From Ridgeia piscesae (Eukaryota; Annelida; Polychaeta; Sabellida; Siboglinidae), in contig JAODUO010000185.1 of assembly GCA_025642075.2 (NCBI GenBank), positions 514,001 to 578,000 of the forward strand: DNA of 64,000 nt. The letters are read 5' to 3'. This document shows positions 1 through 64,000 of the stretch, in pieces (within the stretch, counting starts at the first letter, position 1; every line of letters starts with the position of its first letter). The position numbers and the translations under genes were made by a program. A model generated the notes under the pieces. That model had not been told where the DNA came from and ran no database searches. It worked only from the letters and a program-made list of their open reading frames with translations.

Positions 1-393
1 GGGTGTGCTCAAAATATATGTTGATAATATTCTTCATATGTTCTTAAATTGTGTGATTTTGAGCTGTGGATCTTTGCATTGGCACACAACATTCTAGCTG
101 TTTGGTTGGTCCAGTTTCTGTCAGTTGTATGGAGTTCTATGTATGTGTGAAAGTGTACAATGGATGAGTTTATTAGACAGCGGACCTTTTATATCTCTCC
201 TCAATGGGACGTTCTCTCTGAACAGCTTGTCTTTCTGTAAATCCAGTTTAGTTATTGGTGTTCAGATCTTCTAGTGTGGAAAGAAGGCCATTGAAGGTTT
301 TGGATGTATAGTGGAATGACGCACTTTGTGGACACATTGAAATAGTTGTTTTACTGCAAGACTGTGGGTGTCTGTGAAGCACACAACCAAAGA
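1..393. other. left-edge DNA, no feature seen
   Basis: No repeat, RNA gene or coding frame is recognisable here. If the candidate exon at 394-456 is real, this stretch would hold its 5' UTR or promoter. I see no clear TATA box or CpG-rich core. Confidence 0.3.
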
Positions 394-456
394 ATGGCCC
401 AGTCTACCCTGACAGACACATTCGCTGGCCTGTTGAGTGTCTTCAGTCGATGGAAG
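394..456 (+). CDS. candidate first coding exon of the CEP170-like gene
   Basis: An ATG in good Kozak context (A at -3, G at +4) opens 21 codons, MAQSTLTDTFAGLLSVFSRW then K, ending at a strong donor (AAG then GTAAGG). The exon ends in phase 0. The acceptor just before exon 1 (TTTGTAG, ending 10557) would join it through GAC AAG to the exon 1 ATG without a stop, giving a 23-residue N-terminal extension. Vertebrate CEP170 starts almost directly at the FHA domain, so this would be an alternative or lineage-specific start. It could also be the first exon of an unrelated gene, or chance. Confidence 0.35.
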
Positions 457-1194
457 GTAAGGCTCGTTCTAGCTATGATCAATTTTATAAGCATATTGTA
501 GTCTTAGTGCCCACAGTTCAGTTATCAACAAAATTAGCACTGATTACAGAATGTGGTGCAATTATAGTGTAAGATGCAGTCAGGGTTACATTCAGATTCA
601 GTCAGTGAAGGGCATGTTTCACTGACTGTCTTGTCACGTATGAGATCATAATCACAATTTTGTTCCTTGACAAATAACAATAGAAGACAGACACTAGGGC
701 ATGTGTCTGCCACATGTGAGGTGCATCATGGACATTGTGTCTTTGGTGACACTTCAATTTTTTATAGTTTGGAAAGCTCCAATGCTCTGACAATGAACGG
801 TTTTATTGCTGCATCTGCCTTATGAAATAATAAGCTACATACAACAGTTGGTTGGTTTCTAGACGGGTTTGTATGGTGCATTCTACATTTGGGGCTGCAG
901 TAGCTAGAGTACAGCCAGTTGTGGGCCAGGCATGACTCTACATTCCAACTCAGTGTTTTCCAATGTGTGGACATTGCTTAGGGCGCCATAGTGTGTGTAA
1001 CACATCAGGCGTTGGTTCACATAGGTTACAATGTTGTTTACGTCGGTAGTCCACTTGGACACTTGGACACAGCTCACTATGTCACATGGTGCATGTAGCA
1101 TAGTGGGTAGAACAACGACCTCTTCATTGCAGAACCTCTCTTCAGACCACCTTGCTCTAACAACGTTTGCTGATTTTGGTCACTCTGCCTTGCC

Positions 1195-1335
1195 TTAGTT
1201 CACACTGCTGTATAAGTGAGTGCCTGACTTTAGACAGCAGTGAGCAGTTGATGAATAGTAGATGAGTAGGGCTGAGTTCTTTGTAGTGAAATTGAGATGT
1301 AGTTTGAATAAACAAGTCTGAGGTAAAGTGTAGAC
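1195..1335 (+). repeat. degenerate copy of the tRNA-derived SINE (family A)
   Basis: Blocks CTGTATAAGTGAGTGCCTG and GAAATTGAGATG, then AACAAGTCTG and GTAAAG, occur in the same order as in the well-preserved SINE at 28706-29030. The tRNA-like head is not clear, so this is an old or 5'-eroded copy. Confidence 0.4.
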
Positions 1336-4300
1336 TGGTGTTGTTACGTCCTGTGAATAAATAACGTAGTTTTTCTGCACTAGCATTTCACTTCATGCAC
1401 AAACTATTCTGATTGCCTTTCGTAATTACTAAATTATGCATGCATGGAGTTAGTACGTTTGTACTGATGGTAGCAGAGCTTGCTTCCAGTTATGGTAATG
1501 TGAAATGTTACTTCTATGAACGTGAAAATGATGCCCAAATTCCCTGTAGTGTGTATTCTGATACAGCACAGTTTGGCAAATTATCGTGTTCTCTAACCAG
1601 TTTAAAGACGCATTCCGAGGCGCCCGTCGTAAACTCAGACATAAAAAGTGAGCCTGTACACGATTTGTTAATTGCGGTGTATTGAATGTTACTGACAAGT
1701 CATGAACTTGTGATCATGGTAAATACAGCCATGTGGAATGTTGCACAAGAACGTTCTTTAATGATGAGTGACAGTGTTCTAAGGGTTGAATAGTGGAAGG
1801 TACTTGGTCTCACTGATGGCCAATTTCCTTGCCTCAAGCAACAGGCGCATGATGCAGTGTATTGTGATTTTTTAACGTAATTTGTACTATTAAGTATCCA
1901 GGGTAATCACTAGATGGCAGCACATGTCTTAGTAAAAAATGGTGTATTTTTTAGAGACATAATGTCACCTTTGGGTGATATTTACCATGATTTAGGAGGT
2001 CAATTTGTAGACTTTGTTGAGTCAGGAAGCTAGGTGATGTCACGTGAAAAACAGCATGGCAAGCATTTCTGTTAGAACATTATGTACGACAGTGACTCAC
2101 TCGGAGTGTGTCACTTGTGATGATCATGTCACTGGTAACATGAATGCATGGTCACATCATTGACAAGGATGGATGGTCATTTTATTGTTGTTGTGACTGG
2201 GTGATCATAACACTGTTTATGTCATGTGTTGTGTCATTTATGACGTGACTATGTGGTCATGTCACTGGTGCTGACTGGTTTTTAATGCTGCTGATAACAT
2301 GACTACCAACTAGGTAGTCAAAAAAACTAGTCATGTCATGTAACTTACAGTTGGGACTGTGCAAGGTCTGAAGCTAATCACGTCAGAGTAACCAGGAAAT
2401 TCTGTTCTTAAATGTTCTATTAACACACACACACATGCAAGCTCTGTTACTATCTTCTAGTTCAGTCAGGAGACTTGACTGTGAGACCTGCCGGTGATGT
2501 AATTCCACGTGTGACAGCACTGTTTGCATGTAGAAGTTACATGTGTACAGATGATGTAGTGCGGCCAGTGAGGGTGGCATACATCATATACCGTGGTAGT
2601 CATGTTTGGCCGTCTTTCAAGGGAGTCGTGCGTCAGTCAGAATGGCTATAGTTTCCTGCAGCAAGGTCGTATCTTCTCTGCACCTGGGGCTTGCATGGGT
2701 AATGGAGTGATTTGTTCCCCCCTCTGCCATATGGGTATGGGATAAATAATTCTGACAGGTGTAAATGTGGCATTGATAGTAGCACTGAGACTATTTGATC
2801 ACTTCCTCTACCAAGGCCTGTTTGCTTGCTGGGAGCACCGGTTGTTGACTGTGGTTCTCAACTGTTGCCTGTTGGATGCCATTTTCTCAATTTCTCTCCT
2901 TGTATATCCCATTTTCTTTCTCTAAATCTCTCTGCCATGTGTTCCTTGGCCTTCTTCTTTGTCTCTTTATTTGGTGTTCCAAGTCATTACTTGTTGGGTG
3001 GCGTGTGCGCTAGGGTTCATCAATCTATGTTCTATCAACCTTGATTTTCTCTTCATTATTTAGTTGTCGTTTTGTATATTTTGGTTCATTCCCTTAGTGT
3101 AGTGTTGGGCACTTTGTCTGACCATTTCATCTATAGCATCTTGCACAATGATTTCTTGGTGAAAGTCTGTAGTCATTTAGGTGTTTTATGTGTAATTCTC
3201 CAATCACCATGAGACTATTTGATAGATAGGAAAATTCACTTAAACATGGATGATGTTATTTGACCATAGTTCCGATATCTGGATTAGACTCACTGTTTTG
3301 GGCAGACCTGTGTGGTCAGTGGTCTGGTTGGTTAAGTGGTCAATGTGGTCATAGAACTTTGTAAAACATTTTGTATTTAATGGTGTGATTGTGAATGTAT
3401 ACAGATGTTTTGTGAAAACATTTATTACGAGATTACTACTACCCCCCGGTACATACACGCCAAACACTATGGACTTATATGATGTGTTCAAAGGACACAT
3501 GTGGCCAGTTATGGAATATAGATTTACAGATGCAAACTCCTAAATTTAATTCTGGAAAGGTTGTACAGCATTTTCTTCTAAACACTACATACGGACATTT
3601 TTGAAAAACAGGAAGTATGTATACCTCTGAGATGAATGAATATTTACTTATTTCAGATCAGCATTTAAATTACTTCATGGTTAGGTAATAGCTGATGTGA
3701 TTAAAATATCATTAAAATGGAATAAAATGTTATTTATCCCCAATTAAACTACATACAATGGCACATTTATCCCCAATTAGACCACAGGTACACCAACTCA
3801 TTTATCCCCAATTAATGTAAACTATTAATATGCAGCAGTAAGTATTAAAGTGAAGTAACATTCAATGACAATCATAGCATAAATGCATGAATCATTAATG
3901 CTATAGTTTATTATTATGTACTTCTGAATGGTAGAGGCTACATCAGTTATGTTTAAATTAATCTTACTGTATATTGTTATGAAAATGATATGTTGGGAAG
4001 TGACGCAGAAGAAAGTAACCAGTGTGTTTATATTATTGTTACTGGACAGTAAATGTGTATTGTATTATGCTGTATTGAAGTATACACTAGTAAAGTAAAC
4101 AGAAACAGAATGCAGATTACTATCAGATCCTGTTCCGGTAGAAATTACAAATAGCTGGTGCTGAGTATAGAACTCTATCGCGCTATTAGACCCATAAATG
4201 CCATCACGAAGGTAATTATGCTATTCTTGTGCAGTCATGTTACCACCTGCTGTAATCTTATCCGGCTATTCACCTGTAGCCTTTTCACCTGACTCACTCA

Positions 4301-4736
4301 CCTGTAAGGTAACTCCTTCAGTTCACACTTATTGCTTAAATCACCGTTCCAAACGATGACCACAGTTCTAGTAGATCTGTCAGTGACATGTCAGAGGAAT
4401 AATGACCAATAATTGACTGCCCGGTCAATTTCACAGACGTCTTAGTTTATTGTTTGGCCCCAGGCAGAATGTGTCTATTTATTGTTTGTCTCTGGGCAGA
4501 TTGTCTCTGTGGGTGTCTGTCTGTTGACATGATCCAGTGACCGTGAACTTATGACAGCTTCGTGAAGGCTGCATGTACACTGAAGTCTGTCGGGTGTGAA
4601 AGGTGGATTTCAGTTGCCAGTGTCAATGTCCTCTTTTCGACATTCACACAATGTTGTGGTATGCGTGATTGATTTCTAAAATCACAATCAAAAGAATTAT
4701 TTAATTTAGATTTGTGTTACTAAATAGCTGATGTGT

Positions 4737-4870
4737 GTCTGTGTCTGTCTGTCTGTCTGTCAATATGTCTGTCCGCCTGCCTGCCTATCTGCCTATCTGC
4801 CTGTCCATATGTCCATCCAACCATCCATCTCTCCGTCTAGCTGTCCATCTGTACATCTGCCCTGTTCCAT
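4737..4870. repeat. CTGT/CTGC-type simple repeat
   Basis: Runs of CTGT pass into degenerate CTGCCTAT and GTCCAT-type repeats. It is a low-complexity tract without coding signal. Confidence 0.7.
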
Positions 4871-4949
4871 GATGTTTCACTTATATTAAGTACCATTAAC
4901 ATGGCACTCCTCATTGCCAAATTTGCATAAACATTGTGCTTACAAATTT

Positions 4950-4951
<2 letters not shown>

Positions 4952-4982
<31 letters not shown>
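4952..4982. repeat. (TA)n microsatellite
   Basis: An uninterrupted TA run of about 30 bases. Confidence 0.9.
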
Positions 4983-4984
<2 letters not shown>

Positions 4985-5655
4985 TGTACATATAGAACAG
5001 TCTTCCTCGCCTGGCTCAGAACAATTTGTTTTGATAAATCAACATCTGTTGATTCTGCAGAAGTATTTATGTGGATATGTTTCTGTTTCAGAACATAGAT
5101 AAATAAGGTACACAATGCATGTACTACACACGTATGTGAAATATTACTGTGCTGACATCACAGACTTTACACACCTAGTTACCCGCACTACATGTCACAT
5201 GACTTGAGATACATCTGGGCTGTGTGCTAGGTATATTATTAACGTGATCTGTGTGTAACATCTGGCATGTTGATATCATTGCCTGGCAAGTGGTGATTGA
5301 ATCAGACAATCCGCCAGTGATTACTAACATTTCATGTGTGTCTTGTGAAGTTTCTGCACTGTTGGGTGTCTAGAGTCTAGTGGCAGACAGACTGGGGCAG
5401 TCGACCACAGATCCATCTTATCTCGGTCTCTTTCACTGCGACACAGTCGTCACTTTGGTGCATTAAGTCGGTGTCTTTGTGCCGTGTATGATGCATCGCG
5501 CCGCGGGTATAATGCAGTCTTTCTCGCCAAGTTGCAATGCACCGGTGCATCCTTTCAGATACACATCACGGTGCGCACCAATGCCCGTAGCACTGACTTC
5601 ATTGTGTGACCATAGACTGGCCCCATCAGTGATGTATGGTGGCAGATGATGGTGT

Positions 5656-7610
5656 TGGATAAGGGGTGTATGAGTGAGACAGGGGGTGTATGAGTGAGAC
5701 AGGGGGTGTATGCGTGAGACAGGGGGTGTATGAGTGAGACAGGGGGTGTATGAGTGAGACAGGGGGTGTATGAGTGAGACAGGGGGTGTATGAGTGAGAC
5801 AGGGGGTGTATGAGTGAGACAGGGGGTGTATGAGTGAGACGGGTGTATGAGTGAGACAGGGGTGTATGAGTGAGACAGGGGTGTATGATGAGACAGGGGG
5901 TGTATGGTGAGACAGGGGGTGTATGAGTGAGACGGGGTGTATGAGTGAGACAGGGGGTGTATGAGTGAGACAGGGGTGTATGAATGAGACAGGGGGTGTA
6001 TGGTGAGACAGGGGTGTATGAGTGAGACAGGGGGTGTATGAGTGAGACAGGGGGTGTATGAGTGAGACAGGGGGTGTATGAGTGAGACAGGGGGTGTATG
6101 AGTGAGACAGGGGTGTATGAATGAGACAGGGGGTGTATGAGTGAGACAGGGGGTGTATGAGTGAGACAGGGGTGTATGAGTGAGACAGGGGTGTATGCAT
6201 GAGACAGGGGGTGTATGGAGTGAGACAGGGGGTGTATGAGTGAGACAGGGGTGTATGAATGAGACAGGGGGTGTATGGGTGAGACAGGGGGTGTATGAGT
6301 GAGACAGGGTGTATGAGTGAGACGTGAGGGGGTGTATGATGAGACAGGGGGTGTATGAGTGAGACAGGGGGTGTATGAGTGAGACAGGGGTGTATGAATG
6401 AGACAGGGGGTGTATGAGTGAGACGTGGTGTATGAGTGAGACAGGGGATGTATGAGGTGAGACAGGGGTGTATGGGTGAGACAGGGGATGTATGGGTGAG
6501 ACAGGGGATGTATGGGTGAGACAGGGGGTATATGAGTGAGACGGTAAGGGATGTATGAGTGAGACAGGGGATGTATGAGTGAGACAGGGGCTGTATGAGT
6601 GAGACAACGGGAAATGTATGCAGTAGACAGGGTGGTGTAATGAGTGGGGACAGGGGGTGTATGAGAGACAGGGTGTGTGAGTGAGAGACAGGGTGTGTGA
6701 GTGAGACAGGGGTGTTTAGTGAGAGACAGGGTGTTGAGTGGAGACAGGGGTGTGAGTGAGAGACAGGGTGTGTGAGTGAGAGACAGGGTGTGGAGTGAGA
6801 CAGGGTGGTGTAATGAGGGAGACAGGGTGGTGATGAGAGACAGGGTGTGTGATGAGAGACAGGGTGTGTGAGTGAGAGACAGGGTGTGTGAGTGAGAGAC
6901 AGGGTGTGTGAGTGAGAGACAGGGTGTGTGAGTGAGAGACAGGGTGTGTGAGTGAGAGACAGGGTGTGTGAGTGAGAGACAGGGTGTGTGAGTGAGAGAG
7001 ACAGGGTGTGTGAGTGAGAGACAGGGTGTGTGAATGAGAGACAGGGTGTGTGAATGAGAGACAGGGTGTGTGAATGAGAGACAGGGTGTGTGAGTGAGAG
7101 ACAGGGTGTGTGAATGAGAGACAGGGTGTGTGAATGAGAGACAGGGTGTGTGAATGAGAGACAGGGTGTGTGAGTGAGAGAGACAGGGTGTGTGAATGAG
7201 AGACAGGGTGTGTGAATGAGAGACAGGGTGTGTGAATGAGAGACAGGGTCTGTGAATGAGAGACAGGGTGTGTGAATGAGAGACAGGGTGTGTGAATGAG
7301 AGACAGGGTGTGTGAATGAGAGACAGGGTGTGTGAATGAGAGACAGGGTGTGTGAATGAGAGAGCAGGGTGTGTGAATGAGAGACAGGGTGTGTGAATGA
7401 GAGACAGGGTGTGTGAATGAGAGACAGGGTGTGTGAATGAGAGACAGGGTGTGTGAATGAGAGACAGGGTGTGTGAATGAGAGACAGGGTGTGTGAATGA
7501 GAGACAGGGTGTGTGAATGGGAGACAGGGTGTGTGAATGAGAGACAGGGTGTTGAATTAGAGACAGAGGGTGTTGAATTAGAGACAGAGGGTGTATGGGT
7601 GAGACACAGG
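5656..7610. repeat. minisatellite, two related unit types (~20 bp then 19 bp)
   Basis: From about 5656 to 6650 the unit is GTGTATGAGTGAGACAGGG with one or two extra G. From about 6650 to 7560 it becomes GTGTGAATGAGAGACAGGG, with GTGTGAGTGAGAGAC intermediates. Roughly 50 copies of each. The minus strand lacks stops in several frames, which gives long Thr/His/Pro/Ser-rich open frames (up to 685 codons). These follow from the unit composition and are not genes. Confidence 0.95.
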
Positions 7611-8966
7611 ATGTACATAATTGTGAGACAGGTGACAGTGAGGTAGGGTGTGTGTGATTGGTAAACAGTAAGTCAACTAGCAAATTTAATTCAGGTGAAA
7701 TACACCATGAAATACAATGGGTTTCTCGTCTTGTGTGTGTGCACTTATTTGGAAGGTCTATAGGTAGTTACTGTTACAGCATTAGTTATGAAATTCTATC
7801 TGGTGTCCCCAGGGCCTTTCTGCCTATGGAGGGAAGTATGTTTACAAGACACCTTCTACAGACAGGAAACATGTTACTAGACTAGATAAATCACACACGC
7901 CACCTGCCAAGAGGCTGGCTTCTTCCTGATAATGGCTTTCTACTTTTTTAATGTACAAAACACAGTAAGATTTCACATCAGTAGCAGGAGAGTTTGTATC
8001 TAGAAGAACAGTCATACAATGCATGATTCATCCTTGTTGTGTACACACATATATGATTGCATTTACAACTTTAGCAGTGCAATTGTCCTGGGGCTCGTTT
8101 CATGTATAATGATCAATAAAGCATATCTTAGCATATATCTTATCGGTGGGGGCCCACGGCGCTCTGAGACCACAAGTAATATATGGCGACTGTGACCACT
8201 CGGTGCTACAAAGTTGTATCTGTCTCCATGAGTCAAAACCACCCCGGACACGCGTGGCCGAGTTTCTTGACCGGCTGTCGACACGGTTCAGTGAACACAG
8301 TCCTTGTGTGATCGCAGGAGCAGAAGTAGCTGTACACATACACACTCACACACTCACACACGTGTTGCTCTGTGTGACTCGCAGTGTGTTTGCTTCGGTC
8401 TACGAGTGTGGGAACCTTTGCCTCGACCCATTGTGGTGCAGGTGGACATTGGTCACAACAGCCCCCCGGTGCGAGGACTTGCCTGTGGTGGTCTACTAGT
8501 TGAGTTTGTGAACCTGTTATAATGCCAACCCCCTGGAGAGTTGTTGTCACATGGACCTGACATGTTGAGGATTACAGATACTCACAACACAGTTCTTATG
8601 TGATTCTGCCTCATATGACTGTCGGACACCTCACAGGTTAGACTCGCACTGAGACAAGTTGTCACTGGTATGTGTAGCCACTGAAGATGTATCTTGAAAG
8701 GTTGATAAATGATCTCCCTCGTGTACATATACGTCCAACTGTTCCTGGGGTGTTTGTCCAGTTTAATAGACGACTATGTTTCATTTTCTGTCGCTGAAAT
8801 GGTCCAGTGTATGTCAAGGACTAATTGACCATTAGCATGAACACTGGTCAGTGTGTTGAATAGGCTGTCTATGCTACAGGCTAAACCTAAGTTAAAGTGG
8901 ATGAATTTCAACATGTGTCTGTGTGTACGTTTGTACACAGTCACTTTGTGGACAGATTGTTGTGAC
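7611..8966. other. upstream DNA or first intron, no feature assigned
   Basis: A somewhat GC-richer segment at about 8130-8300 has short open frames on both strands and several CpGs, but no recognisable protein or tRNA. A short CACACA-rich tract lies near 8335-8362. Confidence 0.4.
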
Positions 8967-9352
8967 TGTCCTGCCTAGACCGCCTAGACCGCCTAGACCG
9001 CCTAGACCGCCTAGACCGCCTAGACCGCCTAGACCGCCTAGACCGCCTAGACCGCCTAGACCGCCTAGACCGCCTAGACCGCCTAGACCGCCTAGACCGC
9101 CTAGACCGCCTAGACCGCCTAGACCGCCTAGACCGCCTAGACCGCCTGACCGCCAGACCGCCCTAGACCCCGCCTAGACCGCCTAGACCGCCTAGACCGC
9201 CTAGACCGCCTAGACCGCCTAGACCGCCTAGACCGCCTAGACCGCCTAGACCGCCTAGACCGCCTAGACCGCCTAGACCGCCTAGACCGCCTAGACCGCT
9301 AGACCGCCTAGACCGCCTAGACCGCCTAGACCGCCTAGACCGCCCAGACCGC
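8967..9352. repeat. 9-bp minisatellite, (CCGCCTAGA)n
   Basis: About 42 tandem copies of CCGCCTAGA, nearly perfect, with a few indel-bearing units around 9148-9175 and 9298. One CpG per unit. The plus-strand reading Pro-Arg-Pro and the minus-strand reading Gly-Leu-Gly are repeat artefacts. Confidence 0.97.
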
Positions 9353-10557
9353 TCTGTGTGAAACCTAGAGTGCCTACTACACACTCCTCTGAACTCTGTC
9401 AGGCGGCAGTACACTGGTGACTGTTTCATCTGTGTCTCATGGTATAGTGCATGGTGTACATTTGTATGTGGACAGTCTCATACAGATGTCTGTTTACAAG
9501 TATTGTTACCTATATACTCATCTACACAGCCTAATGTGTACACTATCTATCTTCTACGACTAAAGTGTGCATTCTTGTACATAGCACATGTTTATAGTGC
9601 GTCATGTGTAGTTTCATGTACACATTGTCACATGTAGATGTGTATGTGTTTTACATTAAGATTGATAGTCCTCAGTTGAGTGTGCACTTACATCACAGGT
9701 ACACTTTGAATGTGTGAACATGAAACTACACACACTACTGTACACAGGTTGTTTACAGTTTGACAGTGACCAGAAATTACCTGTTGTTTATGGTTCATAT
9801 GTTATGCATTGTCCACCTGAATTGGTTGTATGGCTGTAAATAGGCAGTGCTTATGACACACACCCACACAAACATATCTGTGCAGAGGGTCTTGCTCACT
9901 GGCTGTGTTGAACATATGGAAAGACACAATTTACAAAGTGTCGGGTTTGGTTGGGTGGATGAAACTATTGTCAGATAAATAAAGTGTCAGGAGTGGTTGA
10001 TGTGATGAAGGTACGTCTGATATACAAAGTGTTGGTTGAGTGGATGAAGATAGTGGCAGTTATATGTACAAAGGATCAGGCATGATTTAGTATACATGAT
10101 GATTGTGTATGATTCATATATGTTAAGCTTGATTTAATGCATGAAAATTGTGTGAGACACACAATGTGTTAGGTTTGGTTGAATCGACAGGAGGAGTTGA
10201 AGATATCATTAGACATGTTTGTCAGATGGTTTAAAGATGTGAAACAATCAGTTACACAAATAACAGGCAGGGTATTCAAAGTTCCAAGACACCCATCTGT
10301 GAAGATGTATGTTGTTGGCTAACTGTAGGGAGAGGTTCATGCTTTCTCCGTCATACGGTAGTACCTAACAAAGAAAACACTTGCATCAATGCCAACAATG
10401 AACAACAAACAAAGGTATTTGTCATCAGGGCTGTTTCCCTGGATAATACAAACATTGATTTTATGTGAAAAAGATTGACTCAATATGTTATGTGATGACA
10501 CAGAACATATTTACAGTCGTGTCATATCTGTGTGCTGAGTACTGGTGTTGTTTGTAG
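9353..10557. other. upstream DNA or first intron, no feature seen
   Basis: AT-rich sequence without recognisable exons or elements. It ends in the pyrimidine-rich tract and TAG used as acceptor just before exon 1. Confidence 0.4.
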
Positions 10558-10563
10558 GACAAG

Positions 10564-63443
<52,880 letters not shown>

Positions 63444-64000
63444 GTAAGACAATGCACAATCTCCAACACATAGAATGTCACCTGACGGGTAAGACAATTC
63501 ACAATCTCCGACACATAGAATGTCACCTAACAGGTAAGACAATGCACAATCTCCGACACATAGAATGTCACCTGACGGGTAAGACAATGCACAATCTCCG
63601 ACACAGAATGTCACATAACAGGTAAGACAATGCACAATCTCCGACACAGAATGTCACCTGACGGGTAAGACAATGCACAATCTCCGACACATAGAATGTC
63701 ACCTGACGGGTAAGACAATGCACAATCTCCGACACATAGAATGTCACCTGACGGTAAGACAATGCACAATCTCCGACACAGAATGTCACCTGACGGGTAA
63801 GACAATGCACAATCTCCGACACATAGAATGTCACCTGACGGGTAAGACAATGCACAATCTCCGACACATAGAATGTCACCTGACGGGTAAGACAATGCAC
63901 AATCTCCGACACATAGAATGTCACCTGACATGTAAGACAATGCACAATCTCCGACACATAGAATGTCACCTGACATGTAAGACAATGCACTATCTCCGAC

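Larger units (their letters stand above)
457..5655. other. upstream DNA or first intron, non-coding
   Basis: No convincing coding exon was found. It contains a degenerate SINE-like stretch near 1195-1330, three loosely repeated TTTATCCCCAATTA blocks at 3736-3815, a CTGT/CTGC-type simple repeat at about 4737-4870 and a TA tract at 4952-4982. Short open frames on both strands look like chance. Confidence 0.5.

Noticed and set aside
2650..2696. Small exon between CTGCAG and GTAATG
   Set aside because: Splice-like ends only; too short, no frame or homology evidence.
5555..7683. Long minus-strand open frames (245-685 codons) rich in His, Thr, Pro and Ser
   Set aside because: They lie almost wholly in the 20/19-bp minisatellite, whose unit lacks stops on this strand; all frames are open together, as expected for a repeat artefact.
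8923..9429. Pro-Arg-Pro and Gly-Leu-Gly proteins
   Set aside because: A 9-bp repeat keeps one frame open for as long as the array lasts; no gene context.

Overview
The window is eukaryotic genomic DNA from an animal, most likely an invertebrate bilaterian; a mollusc or other lophotrochozoan is my guess, but nothing in the sequence fixes the phylum. It has long GT-AG introns, tRNA-derived SINEs, abundant microsatellites and minisatellites, and one large spliced gene on the + strand. I see no bacterial-type operons, rRNA, intact tRNA or CRISPR.

The gene is a CEP170 homologue (centrosomal protein of 170 kDa, a subdistal-appendage and microtubule-associated protein). I assembled it from 16 coding exons between 10564 and 63443, with matching splice phases at every junction, about 1650 codons. 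It runs off the right edge before the C-terminal microtubule-binding part is complete. Diagnostic blocks are an N-terminal FHA domain split over exons 1-4, TPLYGQPSWWG in exon 6, a GTAFTID block in exon 8, GTYTID...DRLFG in exon 11, QWVSQW and RTFALRRARL in exon 13, and C-terminal helices in exons 13-16. A further candidate first exon (394-456) would splice in frame to exon 1 and add 23 residues. Exon 5 encodes a His/Pro-rich insertion of about 340 residues. Intron 3 has the hallmarks of a minor-spliceosome (U12) AT-AG intron.

Layout: 1-10.5 kb is upstream DNA or a first intron with two arrays (5.66-7.61 and 8.97-9.35 kb). 10.5-21.2 kb holds exons 1-5. 21.2-29.8 kb is a repeat- and SINE-rich intron. 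29.84-29.98 kb is exon 6, squeezed between a 25-bp array and an 8.5-kb array of a 47-bp unit. 38.9-48.9 kb holds exons 7-12. 48.9-53.15 kb is an intron with a possible MITE and a 50-bp array. 53.15-54.76 kb is the giant exon 13. 54.8-63.4 kb holds exons 14-16 and more arrays.

The standout signal is that the minisatellites span or abut splice sites. The 47-bp unit after exon 6 copies the last ~21 bases of that exon plus its 5' splice site, about 180 times. The 50-bp unit before exon 13 copies its polypyrimidine tract, AG and first 25 exon bases 39 times. The 45-bp unit after exon 16 copies 15 codons plus a strong GTAAG donor 13 times, and the first four donors stay in frame. Other arrays end at the acceptors of exons 6, 8, 9 and 10. 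Tandem repeats occupy roughly a third of the window. I am not aware of a described class of tandem arrays that multiply both donors and acceptors of one gene, so this is the candidate for something new. Assembly artefact and simple replication slippage remain the null explanations.
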